This document shows positions 1 through 12,689 of a stretch of DNA of 64,000 nucleotides, piece after piece (position 1 is the first letter of the stretch; the number at the start of each line of letters is the position of its first letter). Origin of the DNA: Absidia repens (lineage: Eukaryota > Mucoromycota > Mucoromycetes > Mucorales > Cunninghamellaceae); NCBI GenBank assembly GCA_002105175.1, contig MCGE01000002.1:186001-250000 (forward strand), in the 5' to 3' direction. Below the pieces are notes generated by a model. It did no database searches, was not told the DNA's origin, and saw only the letters and a program-made list of their open reading frames with translations. Position numbers and translations under genes: made by a program.

Positions 1-3000
1 AAAATTGGGCTAAAGCAACCTATATAGTATATCGTGTAGATATATAATGTGAGTGTGTCATAATTCACATATACCTTCACTCCTCCATCGTTTATCTTTA
101 CCTCCAAATTGAGACCACCACGGACAGCAAAACGCTTAACAATGACTTGATCACCGGTTTTAGGATCGCCATAGGAGCCCGAGCCAAGCAAGAAGGTATA
201 AGTTTGCTTATTCTTTTGACTTTTGTTTGGCACAAGTTGAAGCAGGTGGAGCATAAAGCGAGCAGGGCTTGTTGCAGAAGCAGCATTCACACGGAGGGTC
301 AATTCACAATCAGTTGCACCTTCCGGAACATGGACAAAGCGGCGGATAATGTCACCAGGGCCATATTCGACTTTTTGGTAAGTAAGGGAGCCATTATCCG
401 CATTGACAGGCTTGACCACGGAAACAGGCACGCGGAAAAGAGGACCACGTTCAGGGTTGGCAGTATCGTATCCAAGCACTTCACCATAATGGAATTCGTT
501 TTCACCAAGTATCGTAGGGTCCACCTTGATTTGGAAAGAATTGCCTTTTCGAATAAAAAAAAAAAGGTTGAGTTTACATATATATATATTTTTGCAGTAC
601 AAATTTGTACTCAGCTTTTAGAATTCTTACCTCCAGAGTGCATGTACAAAAAGTCGGGTGCAGTGATCCATGATTGAGTTGAAACCAAAGCTAGGCGAGC
701 ATCATAGTCAAACTTGGCACGGTTGTATTCCGGGTTTTCAGGATCTTTTTCGCCCATAAAAGTAGGTTTGATTTGTGTGGTGATATACTGTACTTGACTG
801 ACTTCTTCTTGTTCACGCAGATAGATACCACGTTGTGAGCCGCGCTTGTTAACAGCCACCTGTTAGAAACAGAAGGAAAAAGGTCAGCACTGTTGGATGT
901 GTTTGCTATATCTGTTTCCCACTTACTCTAAACAGAATATCCAAATCCTTATGATCTTGGTACGATTCAAGATATTCCCAAGATTTGTCAACTTGAATAA
1001 AGCCAACACCAAGAGGGTCTTTCACATCTTTTCCTGTTTGCACAATGGCGTTCTTCAGTCTATACGGTGTGTATGGCATTTTTTCACCTTTCAATGCAGA
1101 CACCAAGAGAGCAATACAGCCACATGCATTTGGGCTGAAGAAAAATCATTGACGTTAATAAGGGTCCTTATCAATATCTTCCCTTCTCTTTCGCCTATAT
1201 TACCTTGACATACTGGTACCATTCATCAAATCCAACTTGTTCAAACCATAAACCGGAACACAAGTGATGGCACTACCTGGAGCATAAATGTCAACACCAT
1301 GATAACCATCAGTAGAGGGGCCACGAGAGGACCACGTATAAGGGCATTCAGCAACAGATTCCAATAGGGCGTATTCGGCTTGCATCTGAGCGTGCTTGAC
1401 ATAGGCACCAACGGTGATGAAACTGGCATGCATACCAGCAGGAGCACCAATAGAGCTGAAACATGGTCCATCGTTACCGGCGCTAGTGACAAAAATACAG
1501 CCAGCCTTGCCAATAGCTTCATCAGCGAGCAACTTGATAAAATGGCCATCTACTGGGGAGCTACTTGATTCACCAAAGGACATATTGGCCAAGTCGACCT
1601 TGTTTATTGCTAAATGGGCAGCAGCACGAGTGATACCGGGACCAGTTTCCATTGAATCAAGACGAGCATCTCCAATTCTGAGAGACACAATTTGAGCACC
1701 AGGAGCAACCTACACCATAATAAATGTAATTTCAAGTTCATTTATTTGTAATTCTCCCATGTTTCCCCTCCAATAAAAAGGAATAGTAGAACTTACGCCA
1801 TTCAAAGTAGGATCATCGGGGAAGTTGGCAGCAGTAATACCAGCCACATGAGTACCATGAGTACCAGACAAAGTAACAATGCTAAAGTAATATACAAAGC
1901 AACGTCGTTTTAGTGTTTGTCCCTTCATTTCTTTGTTTCATCCTTATTTACCTGAGAATGTTTCCATCTTCATAAATATTGACCGAAAAATTGAGTAAAT
2001 CTTCTTCACCAAAAGTATGATACTTGAGTTCTTTGCGATAGTCAGTCAAAGCAGGTTGACCTAAATAAAATAAACCATTATAACCATTAGTACCGTGAAT
2101 GATACGTATTGTACTTCCCCCGTCCCCGTCTCTCTTCTCACTTTTTGAACACTCTACCTCTCAAGTCACCAGTTTCCTTGACATCAACCACAGCACGCCA
2201 GTCTTGACCGTCAAAGAAGACTACGCAATCCAAAAGTACACCAGGATCTTCATAATCATCCATCAGAGATTTCAGCTGTTCCACACGAGCCTCTAGATCA
2301 TCGCGTTCCTTCAAAAGGGCTTCTTCGGTCACATCTGTATGTTTCTTCTTGAAATCAGCCAATCGAGTTTGTGCTTCACCAATCAAGTGAGCCTGCTTGA
2401 CTTCAAAATTTTGTCGGCGTTCCTAAATAAAAAAAAACAATAAGGGAAATCCAACGTGATACATGACAATGAGAACAAAAAAACCTCCTTTTATAATGTC
2501 ATCGAAAACAAAAACGGATTTTCTTACCGATTTTAGTCTTGATATCAATTCCGAAGGAAAAAGTTCATAGGCGCGTTTCAAACCAATGCGGTAGTCCCCC
2601 GAAGGATTTTTCCATTTTGGATCCAATATCAAGGTACGGCCACTAAGACCTTCAATCACAGATACATTTTCACCATTGATTTCCTTTGAGATGGCTTTCA
2701 CGATGGTCGATGTTTTGACATCACCTAATAAAAAAAAAAAAAGAAAAAAGAAATCGGCATATCAACTACTGACTATATACTTATAAAGATATACCACTGC
2801 CTTTTTCGCCTGTGTTTACCTCCTCCAGTACAGTCCACCAAATCAACAATCTTGGGTTTACCGTCAGTAGTAACCTATTAGTATACAGAGAGAAATAGTA
2901 TAAGCATGGACGCATATTAATTGCTAAGACAAAAAAAAAAAGGAAGCTATTTTTACCTGCATGCCTAGATACCAATGGAGTTCAAACCGAGATGCGTTCA

Positions 3001-3300
3001 TTAGCAAAACAATATAGCCTTACATGTAACTTTTTCTTTCTTTTTCGTAATAAACTTACCAGCAGCACCAGGATCCACACCTAAAAGTAATGGCAAAAGT
3101 AGAAAAAAAAAAAAGGTCCAATGAGAATGATACATAAACAGTGTACGTTTTTGTATTTTACCAGTATCTAGAATAGCTATCACAGTGTTTCTACCATCAT
3201 GAGTGGGGTACTTTTTAACGAAGCTAGCAGCTTGTGTATCTTGCTTGGGCATCAAACCGTGAGACGGGTATTCATTAATAGGCTTTGCAAGTAAAGGCAT
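1..3300 (-). CDS. TPP2: Tripeptidyl-peptidase II, N-terminal part (runs off the window)
   Basis: Giant cytosolic subtilisin-type serine exopeptidase that removes tripeptides downstream of the proteasome. Exons, 5' to 3' on the minus strand: 3300-3162, 3080-3060, 2964-2957, 2874-2820, 2724-2528, 2422-2158, 2060-1952, 1881-1797, 1709-1204, 1134-927, 859-631, 544-75 and 19-1 (continues outside). All phases agree, giving about 770 residues of a protein usually near 1,250. The catalytic triad is visible: Asp in ILDTGVDPG, where the aspartate loop is split over exons 1-3; His in [10 protein letters not shown]; Ser in NGTSMSSPNACG. The oxyanion Asn is in SAGNDGP. The roughly 200 residues between Asp and His are the insertion typical of TPP2 and separate it from ordinary subtilisins. 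I chose the Met at 3300 because upstream sequence in the same frame is only T-rich leader. Exon 3 is just 8 nt. The family call is secure; the last exon (19-1) rests on a short match. Confidence 0.93.
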
Positions 3301-4289
3301 AATAAATAGAGGGGGGGGGAGGGGATTGTAAAAAAAAAAAAAAAGAAAGAAAAGAAAAAGAATGATAACGCGTCTTTGTCGAACAATTTGCATCCCCATA
3401 AACGACTGGTCAATTTAAAACCCGACATACATGGAAGAATTACTGCCAATGATATTTTCGCCTTGGGGTGTACAACCCTTTTTTTTTAATAAATTGTCGC
3501 ACGCCGAATGGTGACAGAAGAAAAAAAAAACAAAGCTCCATATCTGGGGTATTCATTCATGTCCATGGCCCATCCCCACCCCTCAAAGAAATCGGGCGAA
3601 ACAGAAATAAAATTCATCGCCATGGCAAAATGGCCTGGGCCAATGGCAAGCCATTTCCCAGTGCCCATCCTCCACTGTATTTCTAAAGAAAATCATACTA
3701 TGACTCTTGGCCTAAAGATCCGAGTTTAAATTGCCCGTGGTTTTTAGGAAGAGCCAAATACATCATCACTGGTTTCCTATTTCTATCTATTTATTTTTTA
3801 TGATGCTGATCCGTTTATAACCCTTGTTTTTTTTTTGCCTTCTTTTGTTTGGCTTGACCATCTGCAGTCGACCCACCAGTTCCTAATCCCTGATACTCGA
3901 CGTTGGCATATCTGCAAGTCCGTAATATGATACAACGTTTGCACTTTTGTCCCCTCCCTTCCCATCCCAATTATCATCTAAGCTTTTCAGCCTGAACACT
4001 CCCATCTAGCTAGCACCTTATCACACAATCAGTACTTTTTTTTTCTATCTATCCCATCGTCATCATCATATGATTTCCCTGTCAAAACCTGTATCTTAAT
4101 TGCCCCCAACAACAACATCATCATCAAATCCAGACTCATTTTTCCCTACCTCTTAAAGACTACAAAGTACTAGAATATGGGGCTTAATTTTTTTTTTATT
4201 ATAATTAATTTTGTCAAAAAAGGAAATAATAAAAAAAAACGAAGATGGAATAAAAAATATACTAAAAACTATACTAGATATCACTATCA
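3301..4289. other. Intergenic: TPP2 promoter side and CCDC6-like 3' end
   Basis: No gene is supported here. The part next to 3300 is G/A-rich on the plus strand, so it is the CT/T-rich leader of TPP2 on the minus strand. The part near 4200-4280 is A/T-rich and is likely the 3'UTR of the minus-strand CCDC6-like gene. The short open frames around 3486-3729 overlap each other on both strands and resemble nothing. The 13-mer TAAATTGCCCGTG at 3727-3739 recurs at 17840-17852, upstream of RAD9. Confidence 0.6.
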
Positions 4290-6399
4290 CTAAGGATGAG
4301 GAGGAGGGGAATTCAAACCATGCATGGTGCCCGAGATTCGCCTCAATGTCGCCTCCCGTTTAGATGTGTTTCCAGAAGACGACGAGCTAATGGAATCTAT
4401 CATATATAAAAAGAAGATGATGATTGGGTGAGTAGAATAGATACAAAAAAAAAAAAAAAGAGGGCAATTTTTTTTTAATTTTTATCCATCAGTGATTACT
4501 TGATCTAGACCTTGGCGTTCTCACGTCACCTGGAATATATTGAGGACCAACAGGCGAATGCATGGATACAAGATCATGATGCGATGGAGGTGGCACTGGC
4601 GAGGTAAGGGTACCATCCAATTGCAAAGGAGGAATAGAACTGTATCCCCCACCAGTTTTTTCGGATGCTACTGATCGTTGTGATGATGTTGATGTTGACC
4701 GTTTAGCCTAAAGATAAGACTTTAGCATATATATATATATATATATTTGGGGGGGGGAAGGAAATCTATCAGTGCTTACCCTAGCTTGTCTACCAGGCGA
4801 TGGTGGAATCGATCTAAAAACAGCGGGTATACTAAAAAGAAACAAACAAAAAACAAGATGTAAATAAATAACGCATCAGTCATCATCCATTTCATAGGGT
4901 TACCCTTCATCCAGAGGAATATCATCTGTAGGCATATTGTATTGTTTTCGAAATTGGACAAGTTCTCCTTTGTATTTGTTGCATTGTTGAGTTTTGAGAA
5001 GAACTAGAGACAAAATGGAGTCCAGAAAAAAAAAAGAAGGAAATACGTCTTATCATTTGCATGCAAATCTATTCTTTTACTTACATTCCCTTTCCATGTC
5101 ACTGGACTTGTTTTTCAAAGTTGTCATTTCAGCCAATAACATTTCGATCATAGATGAGGAAGGATCGTTGTAAACAGATGAGGAGCTGCTAGCACTGGGC
5201 ACATTCCATTTCTTTGCACTAAAGTATTGAGAAAAAGAGAAAACATGCAATTGATTAGTTTAGTTTTTTTTTTTTTTTTTTTTACCTAAGAGCAGGTGAT
5301 GGATGCGTGGTGAAGGCCGGACTGGTACCTGGGGTCACGTCTTGAAGGATCGATCTTGGCGAAGAAACGGTGGATTTGGGTTTTTGCTGTGCCCTGAGAG
5401 CATCCAGTTGCTTTTGTAGTTTGTTGACAATAAATTCTTGTTCTTGCTCCAAAGCGTTTTCCATATCGATTTTTTCCTTTTGTAACTATAATAAAAATTA
5501 GGAGTGAGCGACTGCGCCTACCATACACACACGCACACACTCATATATATATATATATATAAATGTACTTACACGATTGAGCTTCTTTTGCAACATGTTT
5601 GTCATATACTCTTCCTCTTGTTCCACTTGCACCAGTAATTCGCTTTTTTCCTTTTTGAGTCCAGTGATACGTTTGAGCAGTTTGTTCGAGATATATTCTT
5701 CCTCTTGTTCCGCCAACGCCGTCATGTTCACTGTCAGCTGTTTGAGTGTTTGATTGTCGTGTTGCAATATGTTGACGTGCCCATGTTCCATTTCCACGTT
5801 GAACTCGAGTTTTTTGATTTGTGTTTGTTGCTGTCGACACTGTTCGAAAAGACGTTGGACGTGTTGCTTCAGTTGTTGTTGATCGTTCGTAGACAAGAGG
5901 GTACTCATTTCATCGTTCCTGTTTTACAACAAAAAAACAAACCAACCATTAATGTACTTCCCTCAGTTTTCCTTTCCTTCCTTTCCCTATCTCCTTGACT
6001 TACTTTTGATTGCCTTCAGTTATCCCTAGACTCTTTTCAAACTTTTGAGCCCGAGATTCCAAGTCAGCTTCCATGAGTGTCTTAGTTTTTCGAGCCTATA
6101 TCCAACAATGTAAAGAGTATAGAGTAGCTGTAAATAAAAAACCAAGTCTCATCTCATTGTAAGAAAGTAGTACCTTTTCCAGTTGTTCGCGTATCGAGTG
6201 GTTTAATGCCTTTTCGTTTTGATGAAGTTCCCGCAACAATGCTACATTCTATCCCAACCCCGCAACAAAAAGAAACACAGATAGATAAAATGCATATCAA
6301 TACTTGGATTGATATAAAAGACATAGAAGACTTTACCTCTTCATCCACCTTGATTTTATCGATAGATTGAGGTTCTGTTGAAGTATTTTCAGGATCCAT
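4290..6399 (-). CDS. CCDC6-like coiled-coil protein
   Basis: Ten exons: 6399-6337, 6248-6174, 6095-6004, 5918-5573, 5485-5286, 5218-5085, 5003-4904, 4831-4780, 4707-4530 and 4396-4290. The phases close to 448 aa. The central exons encode heptad-rich helices with a recurring motif, EQEEEYISNKL, EQEEEYMTNML and EQEQEFIVNKL. This is the repeated pattern known from animal CCDC6 (EQEQEFQVNKL-type repeats). The C-terminal third is Ser/Pro-rich and probably disordered (for example SPGRQARAKRSTSTSS), as in CCDC6. I infer a scaffold role; nothing catalytic is visible. The donor of exon 9 (GTGACG) is weaker than the others but is the one that keeps the frame through a Ser-rich tail to the stop at 4290. 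Fungal members of this family are little studied, so function is not assigned beyond homology. Confidence 0.82.
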
Positions 6400-7092
6400 A
6401 TCGAATTGAATTGTTCAGAAAAAAAAAAAAAAAAAAAAAAAGAGAGGGATCAGCAGTTGACGCACCGGTAAGGCACCCCGAGAGAGGAGCGGCATTTTAA
6501 TAATTTTGCACAGGATTCATTTTCATCAGCAGACAAAAAAGGAGCGTCAAGGCCTTGAAGACTTCGATCAGAAACAAACTTTAATTTTCATAATAATAGA
6601 GGATATGTTGCCAATACAATGCAGTACACTACAAAATAAAACTATACATTACATACAGACAATATATACTCTATATATATATATGGTCTGAAAAAGAGAC
6701 ACAAAAGGGGGTGGGGGAGGATGGAATGCAGAAATGCTTAAAAAGGGAAAAAGAAGGGATAGGCATGAAGTTGAACCAATCGATGAATTTCTTTTTCCCT
6801 TTCGATTTACATGCAAAAGGGTGAACCTTATATATATAAAAAAAAGAGTGTGTGTTTGTTTGACAATGCTTGATCCTTTTGGTCTACTTACTGAAATATG
6901 ATGTTCTTTGAACCAATCATTGGTTTTTCCGGTTTCTGCAAGAATATTTAAAAACCCCAGATCATTGATTTTTTTATGTTATCTCTTTCACTTTTATTCT
7001 ATTCTTCATCACTTTTTTTTTCTCCTAAAAAGTTATACCCTATATATATAATAATATATTTTTTTATTTTTTGAATCTTTATTATACATAAA
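6400..7092. promoter_or_regulatory. Divergent intergenic region, CCDC6-like (-) / SDR (+)
   Basis: A 693-bp head-to-head spacer with no supported gene. An A-run sits next to the CCDC6-like start (about 6418-6441), that is, a T-tract in the sense of that gene. The SDR side has a T-rich leader (7010-7080) and AT-rich TATATA segments. I infer that both promoters lie here; no specific factor site can be defended. Confidence 0.55.
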
Positions 7093-7596
7093 ATGTCTGC
7101 TATTCCTATGGAAACTTCATCAAGTATTGTTGATCAATATGGATCACTCAAAGGAAAAGTTGCTGTTGGTAAGTTTTTTTTTTATTATTATTATTCGCTT
7201 TGGTTACATATAAATTAATCCTTTTTTTTTTTTTGAATAGTGACTGGAGGTGCAAGAGGTCTTGGTTATGAAATGATGCGCTCATTAGCGGAAAGTGGTG
7301 CTTCTGTTGCTTGCATTGATCTTTTGGCTGAAACCGGAGCGGAATCGGTGGCTCTTATTGAAAAAGAATGTCAAGTCAAAGCATCAAGTTGGGGGTGTGA
7401 TGTTACCAATGATGAAGAAGTTTCGATGCTATTTGATCAAATTGTACAACATCATGGTGGGTTGGATGTTTTGGTGACTGCAGCTGGAATCAATCAAGTA
7501 TGCCCAGCAATTGATTACACCGCGGCAAGTTTCAGAAAAATCTTCGATGTTAATGTCAGTGGTACCTTCTTCTGTACCCAACAAGCGGCAAAGTAA

Positions 7597-7628
<32 letters not shown>

Positions 7629-8067
7629 CAAAGTGACTAATTCATTTTTATTTTTTTATGAACATATTAGACATATGATAAAATTGGGAACTGGTGGATC
7701 TATTATCACTGTGGCTTCTATGTCAGCACATATCACCAATACCCCTCAAAACCATGCTCCTTATAATGCCACCAAAGCAGCCGTTCTACAACTGACCAAA
7801 TCATTAGCGTGTGAATGGGCGCCTCATAACATCCGTGTTACTGCCATTTCTCCTGGTTATTTTGATACTGCCATGAACCGACAAGTCCTTGCCCAACAAG
7901 GTGAAGAGGGTACCAAGATGCGTGATTACTGGGAACAACACACTCCAATGGGTCGAATGGGTGCTCCTCATGAATTAAAAGGTGCAGTTGTATTTTTAGC
8001 TTCTGATGCTTCAACTTTTGTCACTGGTACTGAGATCACTGTCGATGGTGGTTACACCGCTTGGTGA
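7093..8067 (+). CDS. Short-chain dehydrogenase/reductase (sugar/polyol type)
   Basis: Three exons, 7093-7168, 7241-7592 and 7671-8067, encode 274 aa. Classical SDR motifs are present in order: the nucleotide-binding TGGARGLG near residue 27, DVTN, the NAG-equivalent TAAGIN, the catalytic Ser in ITVASMSA, and the YNATK catalytic Tyr/Lys pair, followed by SPGYFDTAM. The end VDGGYTAW is typical of fungal NADP-dependent mannitol dehydrogenase / sorbose reductase-like SDRs. The likely reaction is NAD(P)H-dependent interconversion of a ketose and a polyol, but the substrate cannot be read from the sequence. The second intron contains a poly-T run of nearly 30 nt just after its donor. The start is the first ATG after the leader and gives a usual N-terminal extension before the Rossmann fold. 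Confidence 0.9.
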
Positions 8068-9624
8068 AGACGCCCTCTCTCTCTTTTTTTACAGTGCTTT
8101 CATTTAGTTTATTATACATATCATTCATCGTTTTATAAGTCTTTTTGAAATATATATTTATATATTACACACACATATATTGTAGCTTCATTTCTTCATT
8201 TAGTATAGTTGTCATCAGTAATAAAATCCTATTTTTTTTTTTTAAAAATAAGTAGTGGTCGATCAATTTTATTTTCCAAAGTCCGTCTGACAATGACCTT
8301 TTTTGGAAGGGTTCCAAAATTCCCACCTCTTTCCTTTTGTTTTTATCCAGAAACAAACGACTACCATCCTTCTTTGGCTCCTGTAAGAGTAGTCTCATAC
8401 CCCTGTTCATAAAGTTTATTAGACCCCACCCTCTGTTTACAGTATTATGTAGATTTTATTTGTACTTGTTTTTGGCTTGACAACTCATCCTGCATGCAAA
8501 CACAAACTTCATTAATTGATTAGAACCACAACTAGTGTAAGCGAAAAAAACGGCAAACAGCAAATAGGAATCAGCGCGAATCACTTCCAACTTTATTTGT
8601 ACCCTTTTCTACACACTCGGTGACCATACTGCAAAAAGGATCACTGTGACGGATATCCCTAAGTAAATAGAACCTTTATTTTATGCACCACTCGGAACTC
8701 CCTATTTATTACTTTTTCTGTATGTATCATAGTGCCAAAAGAGCTATACGCGTGAGTGGCGACGATGCCCTCCATTGATCAAGATTGTCACCACCTTTGG
8801 TGTAATTAATATTAATAATATGATCCATCAAGCAAACGAGAAAGCCTGGATTCGGTACGTGGGCTAATGAAACAACAAGGACTCGACTTGGCGACAATGC
8901 AATGCATTGTTGGCTGCCATTAGTATAGAATAGTTTAGTTAGTAGTTAGTTTATATACATAGCTGGGTAGTTAGTTTGTAGTTTAGGCACTTTCTTATTT
9001 TGTCAAATCAATTTACCATTAAAATATAAATCTCCAAAATTATCTTTTTGATATCTTTTGATTTCTCCACATTTAATTTTCCATAGGGAATGCTTTGTCA
9101 TGGTGGCGCTTCCAATCATCGTTCGTTACTTGTCTGGTAAATTTACCGGGGAAAAAAACCACTAGGGTGAAAAAAAAAGCTCCGCGTATAGGGGTCCTTC
9201 TCATTTTTACCATTCGATCACGGAAGGATGCAGTTGATGGTGGGAAGGCGGGAGAGAGATATTAAGAGCCATATTTCTAGTAATAAGATGAAGGATAGTG
9301 TAATATGTCATTTTGTAGTTAGATCAAAGTTAGGGACCATTACAACATACCCATCAAGTCGAGTGAACGGCGATCTTTTAGACTTGATTCCAGAAAAAAC
9401 GAAAAGACTCCCCGCGGAATCCCCTGTGAAATTGGGGTTGAAACCCTTTCCCATTTTTACCCGCCAAGGCAATTTGCTGAATAATCCTTTCGCTGGGAGT
9501 AACGGGGTTTTAAAAAAACCCAGCATATTTTTTATAATTAGGCGCCTTTTTTTTTTTTTAATTTCTCCTTTTCTTTCTTCCCATTCCATATACTCTCTTC
9601 TATTATCAATTAAATATATACATA
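8068..9624. other. Intergenic, 1.55 kb
   Basis: No gene is supported. The open frames at 8165-8412 (both strands) and 9228-9665 lack family features; the last overlaps the true start of the next gene in another frame. There is a TTAGT-rich stretch at about 8930-8990. A CT/T-rich leader before 9625 belongs to the next gene. Confidence 0.6.
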
Positions 9625-10974
9625 ATGTCCAACCAAGTCAATGTCGGTGTTGTCGGTTTCGGTAAGCACTCCTTGACGTGCCACACTCCCGTGTTTTATG
9701 CGACAATATGACTCACTCAAATTTATGTTTCTTTCTCTATCATTGAATAGGAATGTCATCGCGTACTTTCCATTGCCCCTTGATTGTATCTTCACCTCAC
9801 CTCAATCTCGCTGCTGTTGTTGAACGTCATGATACCAAAAGTCAAAAGGCTTATCCTGGCATTCAAACGGTGAAGAGCACTGATGAATTATTCGGCCTCG
9901 ATCACGTCGACTTAGTTGTCATCACTACCCCTAACGATTCTCACTTCAAACTTGCCAAGGAAGCTATGGAAAAGGGAAAGCATGGTAAGTAGATTAGAGA
10001 GACAGAATGTATAGAATCAGATGAAGTAGGAGGTCAGGCATGGTGTGGGGTCATAGTAGTTCTCACGGACTCTTATTTTCCTTTTTAAATTTTATATAGT
10101 GGTTGTGGAAAAGCCTTTTACTGTGACTTCTCAAGAGGCCGAAATCCTTGTGCAAGTGGCCAAAGAAACCAACAAGATTTGCAGTGTATATCAAAACAGA
10201 CGATGGGACGGTGACTTTTTGACAGTCAAGAAGCTTTTGGAGAATGGTCATTTGGGTCGTTTGGTAGAATTCGAATCCCACTTTGATCGTTTCCGAAACT
10301 TTAGCAAGAATGGCTGGCGTGAACAAGAAGGTCAATTAGGCTCCGGTATGCTTTATGATTTGGGTGCTCATTTGATTGATCAAGGTAAAATAGAACCCCC
10401 CCGCCCCTCTCGAAAATAGAAAGGAGAAAGAGATATTCAACCTTTTTTTTTTTTTTTTGTAGCACTCACTTTGTTTGGTGTTCCCAAAAGCATTTATGCC
10501 ACCATCAGCAATCAACGACAATTACAAGGCACCAATGTGGATGATGACTTTACGATTATTCTGACATATGAAAACAACATGAAAGCCATCCTACGAAGCA
10601 GCATGTTGGCTCGTCAACAACCTGTGCTACGATTCTCATTGCGGGGCATGAATGGGTCTTTCGTCAAACATCACTTGGACGTACAGGAAGATCAATTGAA
10701 AGCAGGTGTCTTGCCCGCACATGGTGGCTACGGTGTGGAATCACAACAACAATGGGGTTTGATCAATACGGATATGGCTGGTGGTGTTCACGTGGTCGGC
10801 CATGTCGAAACCGAAAAGGGCGATTATCTGTCTTTCTACAACAACGTTGGCCAAGCCGTTCTGGAAAACAACCCCGCTCATTTGGCTGTCAAACCTGAAC
10901 ATGGTCTCTTATGCATTCGTTTGATTGAATTGGCGCAACAATCTAGTGATGAAAATCGCACCATCTTCTTTTAG
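9625..10974 (+). CDS. Gfo/Idh/MocA-family NAD(P)-dependent oxidoreductase
   Basis: Four exons, 9625-9661, 9751-9984, 10100-10384 and 10463-10974, encode 355 aa. The N-terminus is a Rossmann fold (NVGVVGFG, then M-S). The ITTPNDSHF segment and the EKPF motif around residue 97 are the family's cofactor and catalytic-lysine signatures, followed by QNRRWDGDF. The C-terminal half is the family's alpha/beta domain (TNVDDDFTI, PAHGGYGVE). Motif spacing resembles bacterial YdgJ-type oxidoreductases, which act on sugars or inositols. The substrate is unknown; a cytosolic location is inferred from the absence of a signal. The AATAA-rich segment near 11121-11135 is a plausible polyadenylation signal. 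Confidence 0.9.
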
Positions 10975-12689
10975 TTTGGTGGAGCTATTGGGGTTAGTTC
11001 TGATGTAGCTTCATACAGTATACGGTAGATCTTATTATGTATTGTAGTGTAAGGTAGTGTAATGTAGTGTAGTTTACTTGTTTGTTTATTTACTTTTTTT
11101 TTTTTTTTTTATGATGGTCAATAATAATAATAAAAAAAAAAATCCTGTATACTGTTGTATTGTATGATATATTATTGTATTTGATGATTGACGGCAATTG
11201 GATCGGATCATATCCGATATTTATTGGTCTTCGACTCCCGTGTCTTTTTAGATTTGTTGATCCTTCTAAATTAGGTAGCTGTGATATGTTGTTTTAGAAA
11301 AGAAAAAGAAAATAGTTACATCTGTGCTTCATATATTATGTACATCAAATAAAATAAATATACATTGAGAAAGAAAAGAAATCTCAGGGTAGGAAAGGCA
11401 GGGCAGGAAGAGGAGTGGACTTTTTTTGTTTTGTTTTGTGAAATAAAAAAAAATAGTGTAAGGTTGGGGCATGATCCTTTTGAAAAATATAATCTTTCTT
11501 CGGATGATTTTGGTGACTATAGGAGGAAGCGGGTGTCACCCGAAAAATATAGAAAGTGACCAAGGAGGCGGTCAACGATGATGATTCCTGTTCATTTTTC
11601 AAAATCAGATGATTATCCAAGAAGGGTGAAATGTCAGTGGGGAGTGAATCAACTGGTCCCCCATGGCTCTTTGTTTTTTCTTTGTTTTTTTTTGTTTCTT
11701 TTTTCGCTTACGCGTATACAACGGCGGATAATGTATAGTTATGGAAGGATACCACCCGGTCTCCGATGTCCTAGATTATTATATACATCAAGCGGCATGC
11801 TGTCGTCATGGTGGCCGGCAGGGCGGAGATGAATTATCCTGGGGATTGTAGTACCACCACTGAGTTCATTTCTCCAGTTGACGGATCCCACCATGTGTTT
11901 TATCATCTGGATCGGATATATCATCACATCAGCCCATACATTTTGAGTGATACTACTGTACCTGTACCTGTACATGTATCTGTGTTTGTAACTGGAGCTG
12001 CATAGTTCAGTACAATCACAATCTCGTACAGCAACGTCGTAGTATGAATAACAGCGAGTATTTTAATGCAACCAAAGAATGATATACAATTAAGGTCCGT
12101 AAGGTTAATGATTTAAATTCTAATGTTCTGACTATAACAAAATGCACGGTCTTTAGACTTCATTGTTTTTGTGCTTCTTTTGACGGGTACAACATCGGTG
12201 CGAGTGACAAAAGGTCGGGAAGGGGGAGTTTAGGTAAAAAAAAAAAAAAAATTGAGTTGGTGGGGAGTTTTGGGTTTGTGTATTCAATATGATTTGAAAA
12301 TGGATGCATATCATCATGCTTTCACATATGGTAAAAACATAATAATAAATAAATAGTTGGGATAGCTTTTTGCATGTTTCAACGTAGACATTTACTTTTC
12401 TGGCGTATTTTTTTTTGTATGTATTTTATTATTTATTTTTCATGTGGTCTTTGATTGGCTGCTTTTCTATTTTAAACTGTTCAGTTCAAAATCTATTTCA
12501 CAACCTACCTCTCCTCCCCCTTTTTTTTCTTTCTTTTCTTTTTCTTTTCTCTCACTTTTTTTTTTCTTTCTTTCCCCACAACTTTATACCTTCTTCTTTT
12601 TGGACATTCCTTCAATAGCCTTTTTTTTTTTTTTTTTATACATATTTACTGCATTCATTCAACATACACCTCCATACTTCACTTCTCCA
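10975..12689. other. Intergenic, 1.7 kb, with CT-rich leader
   Basis: No gene is supported. The 3' part (about 12500-12640) is a long C/T tract forming the leader of the Sel1-repeat gene; it stays open in frame only because of its composition. Short GTAGTGTAAG-like direct repeats lie at 11041-11080, and a CTGTAC-rich patch lies at about 11956-11985. Confidence 0.6.

Noticed and set aside
3001..3449. Upstream extension of TPP2 beyond the Met at 3300
   Set aside because: The extra residues are Phe/Leu/Pro runs from a T-rich leader, and the family starts close to the chosen Met.
9228..9665. 145-codon frame before the Gfo/Idh/MocA gene
   Set aside because: It overlaps the true first exon in a different frame and has no recognisable features.
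12444..12689. In-frame N-terminal extension of the Sel1-repeat protein
   Set aside because: It translates a CT-rich leader into F/S/L/P runs; the ATG at 12690 fits the other leaders in the window better.
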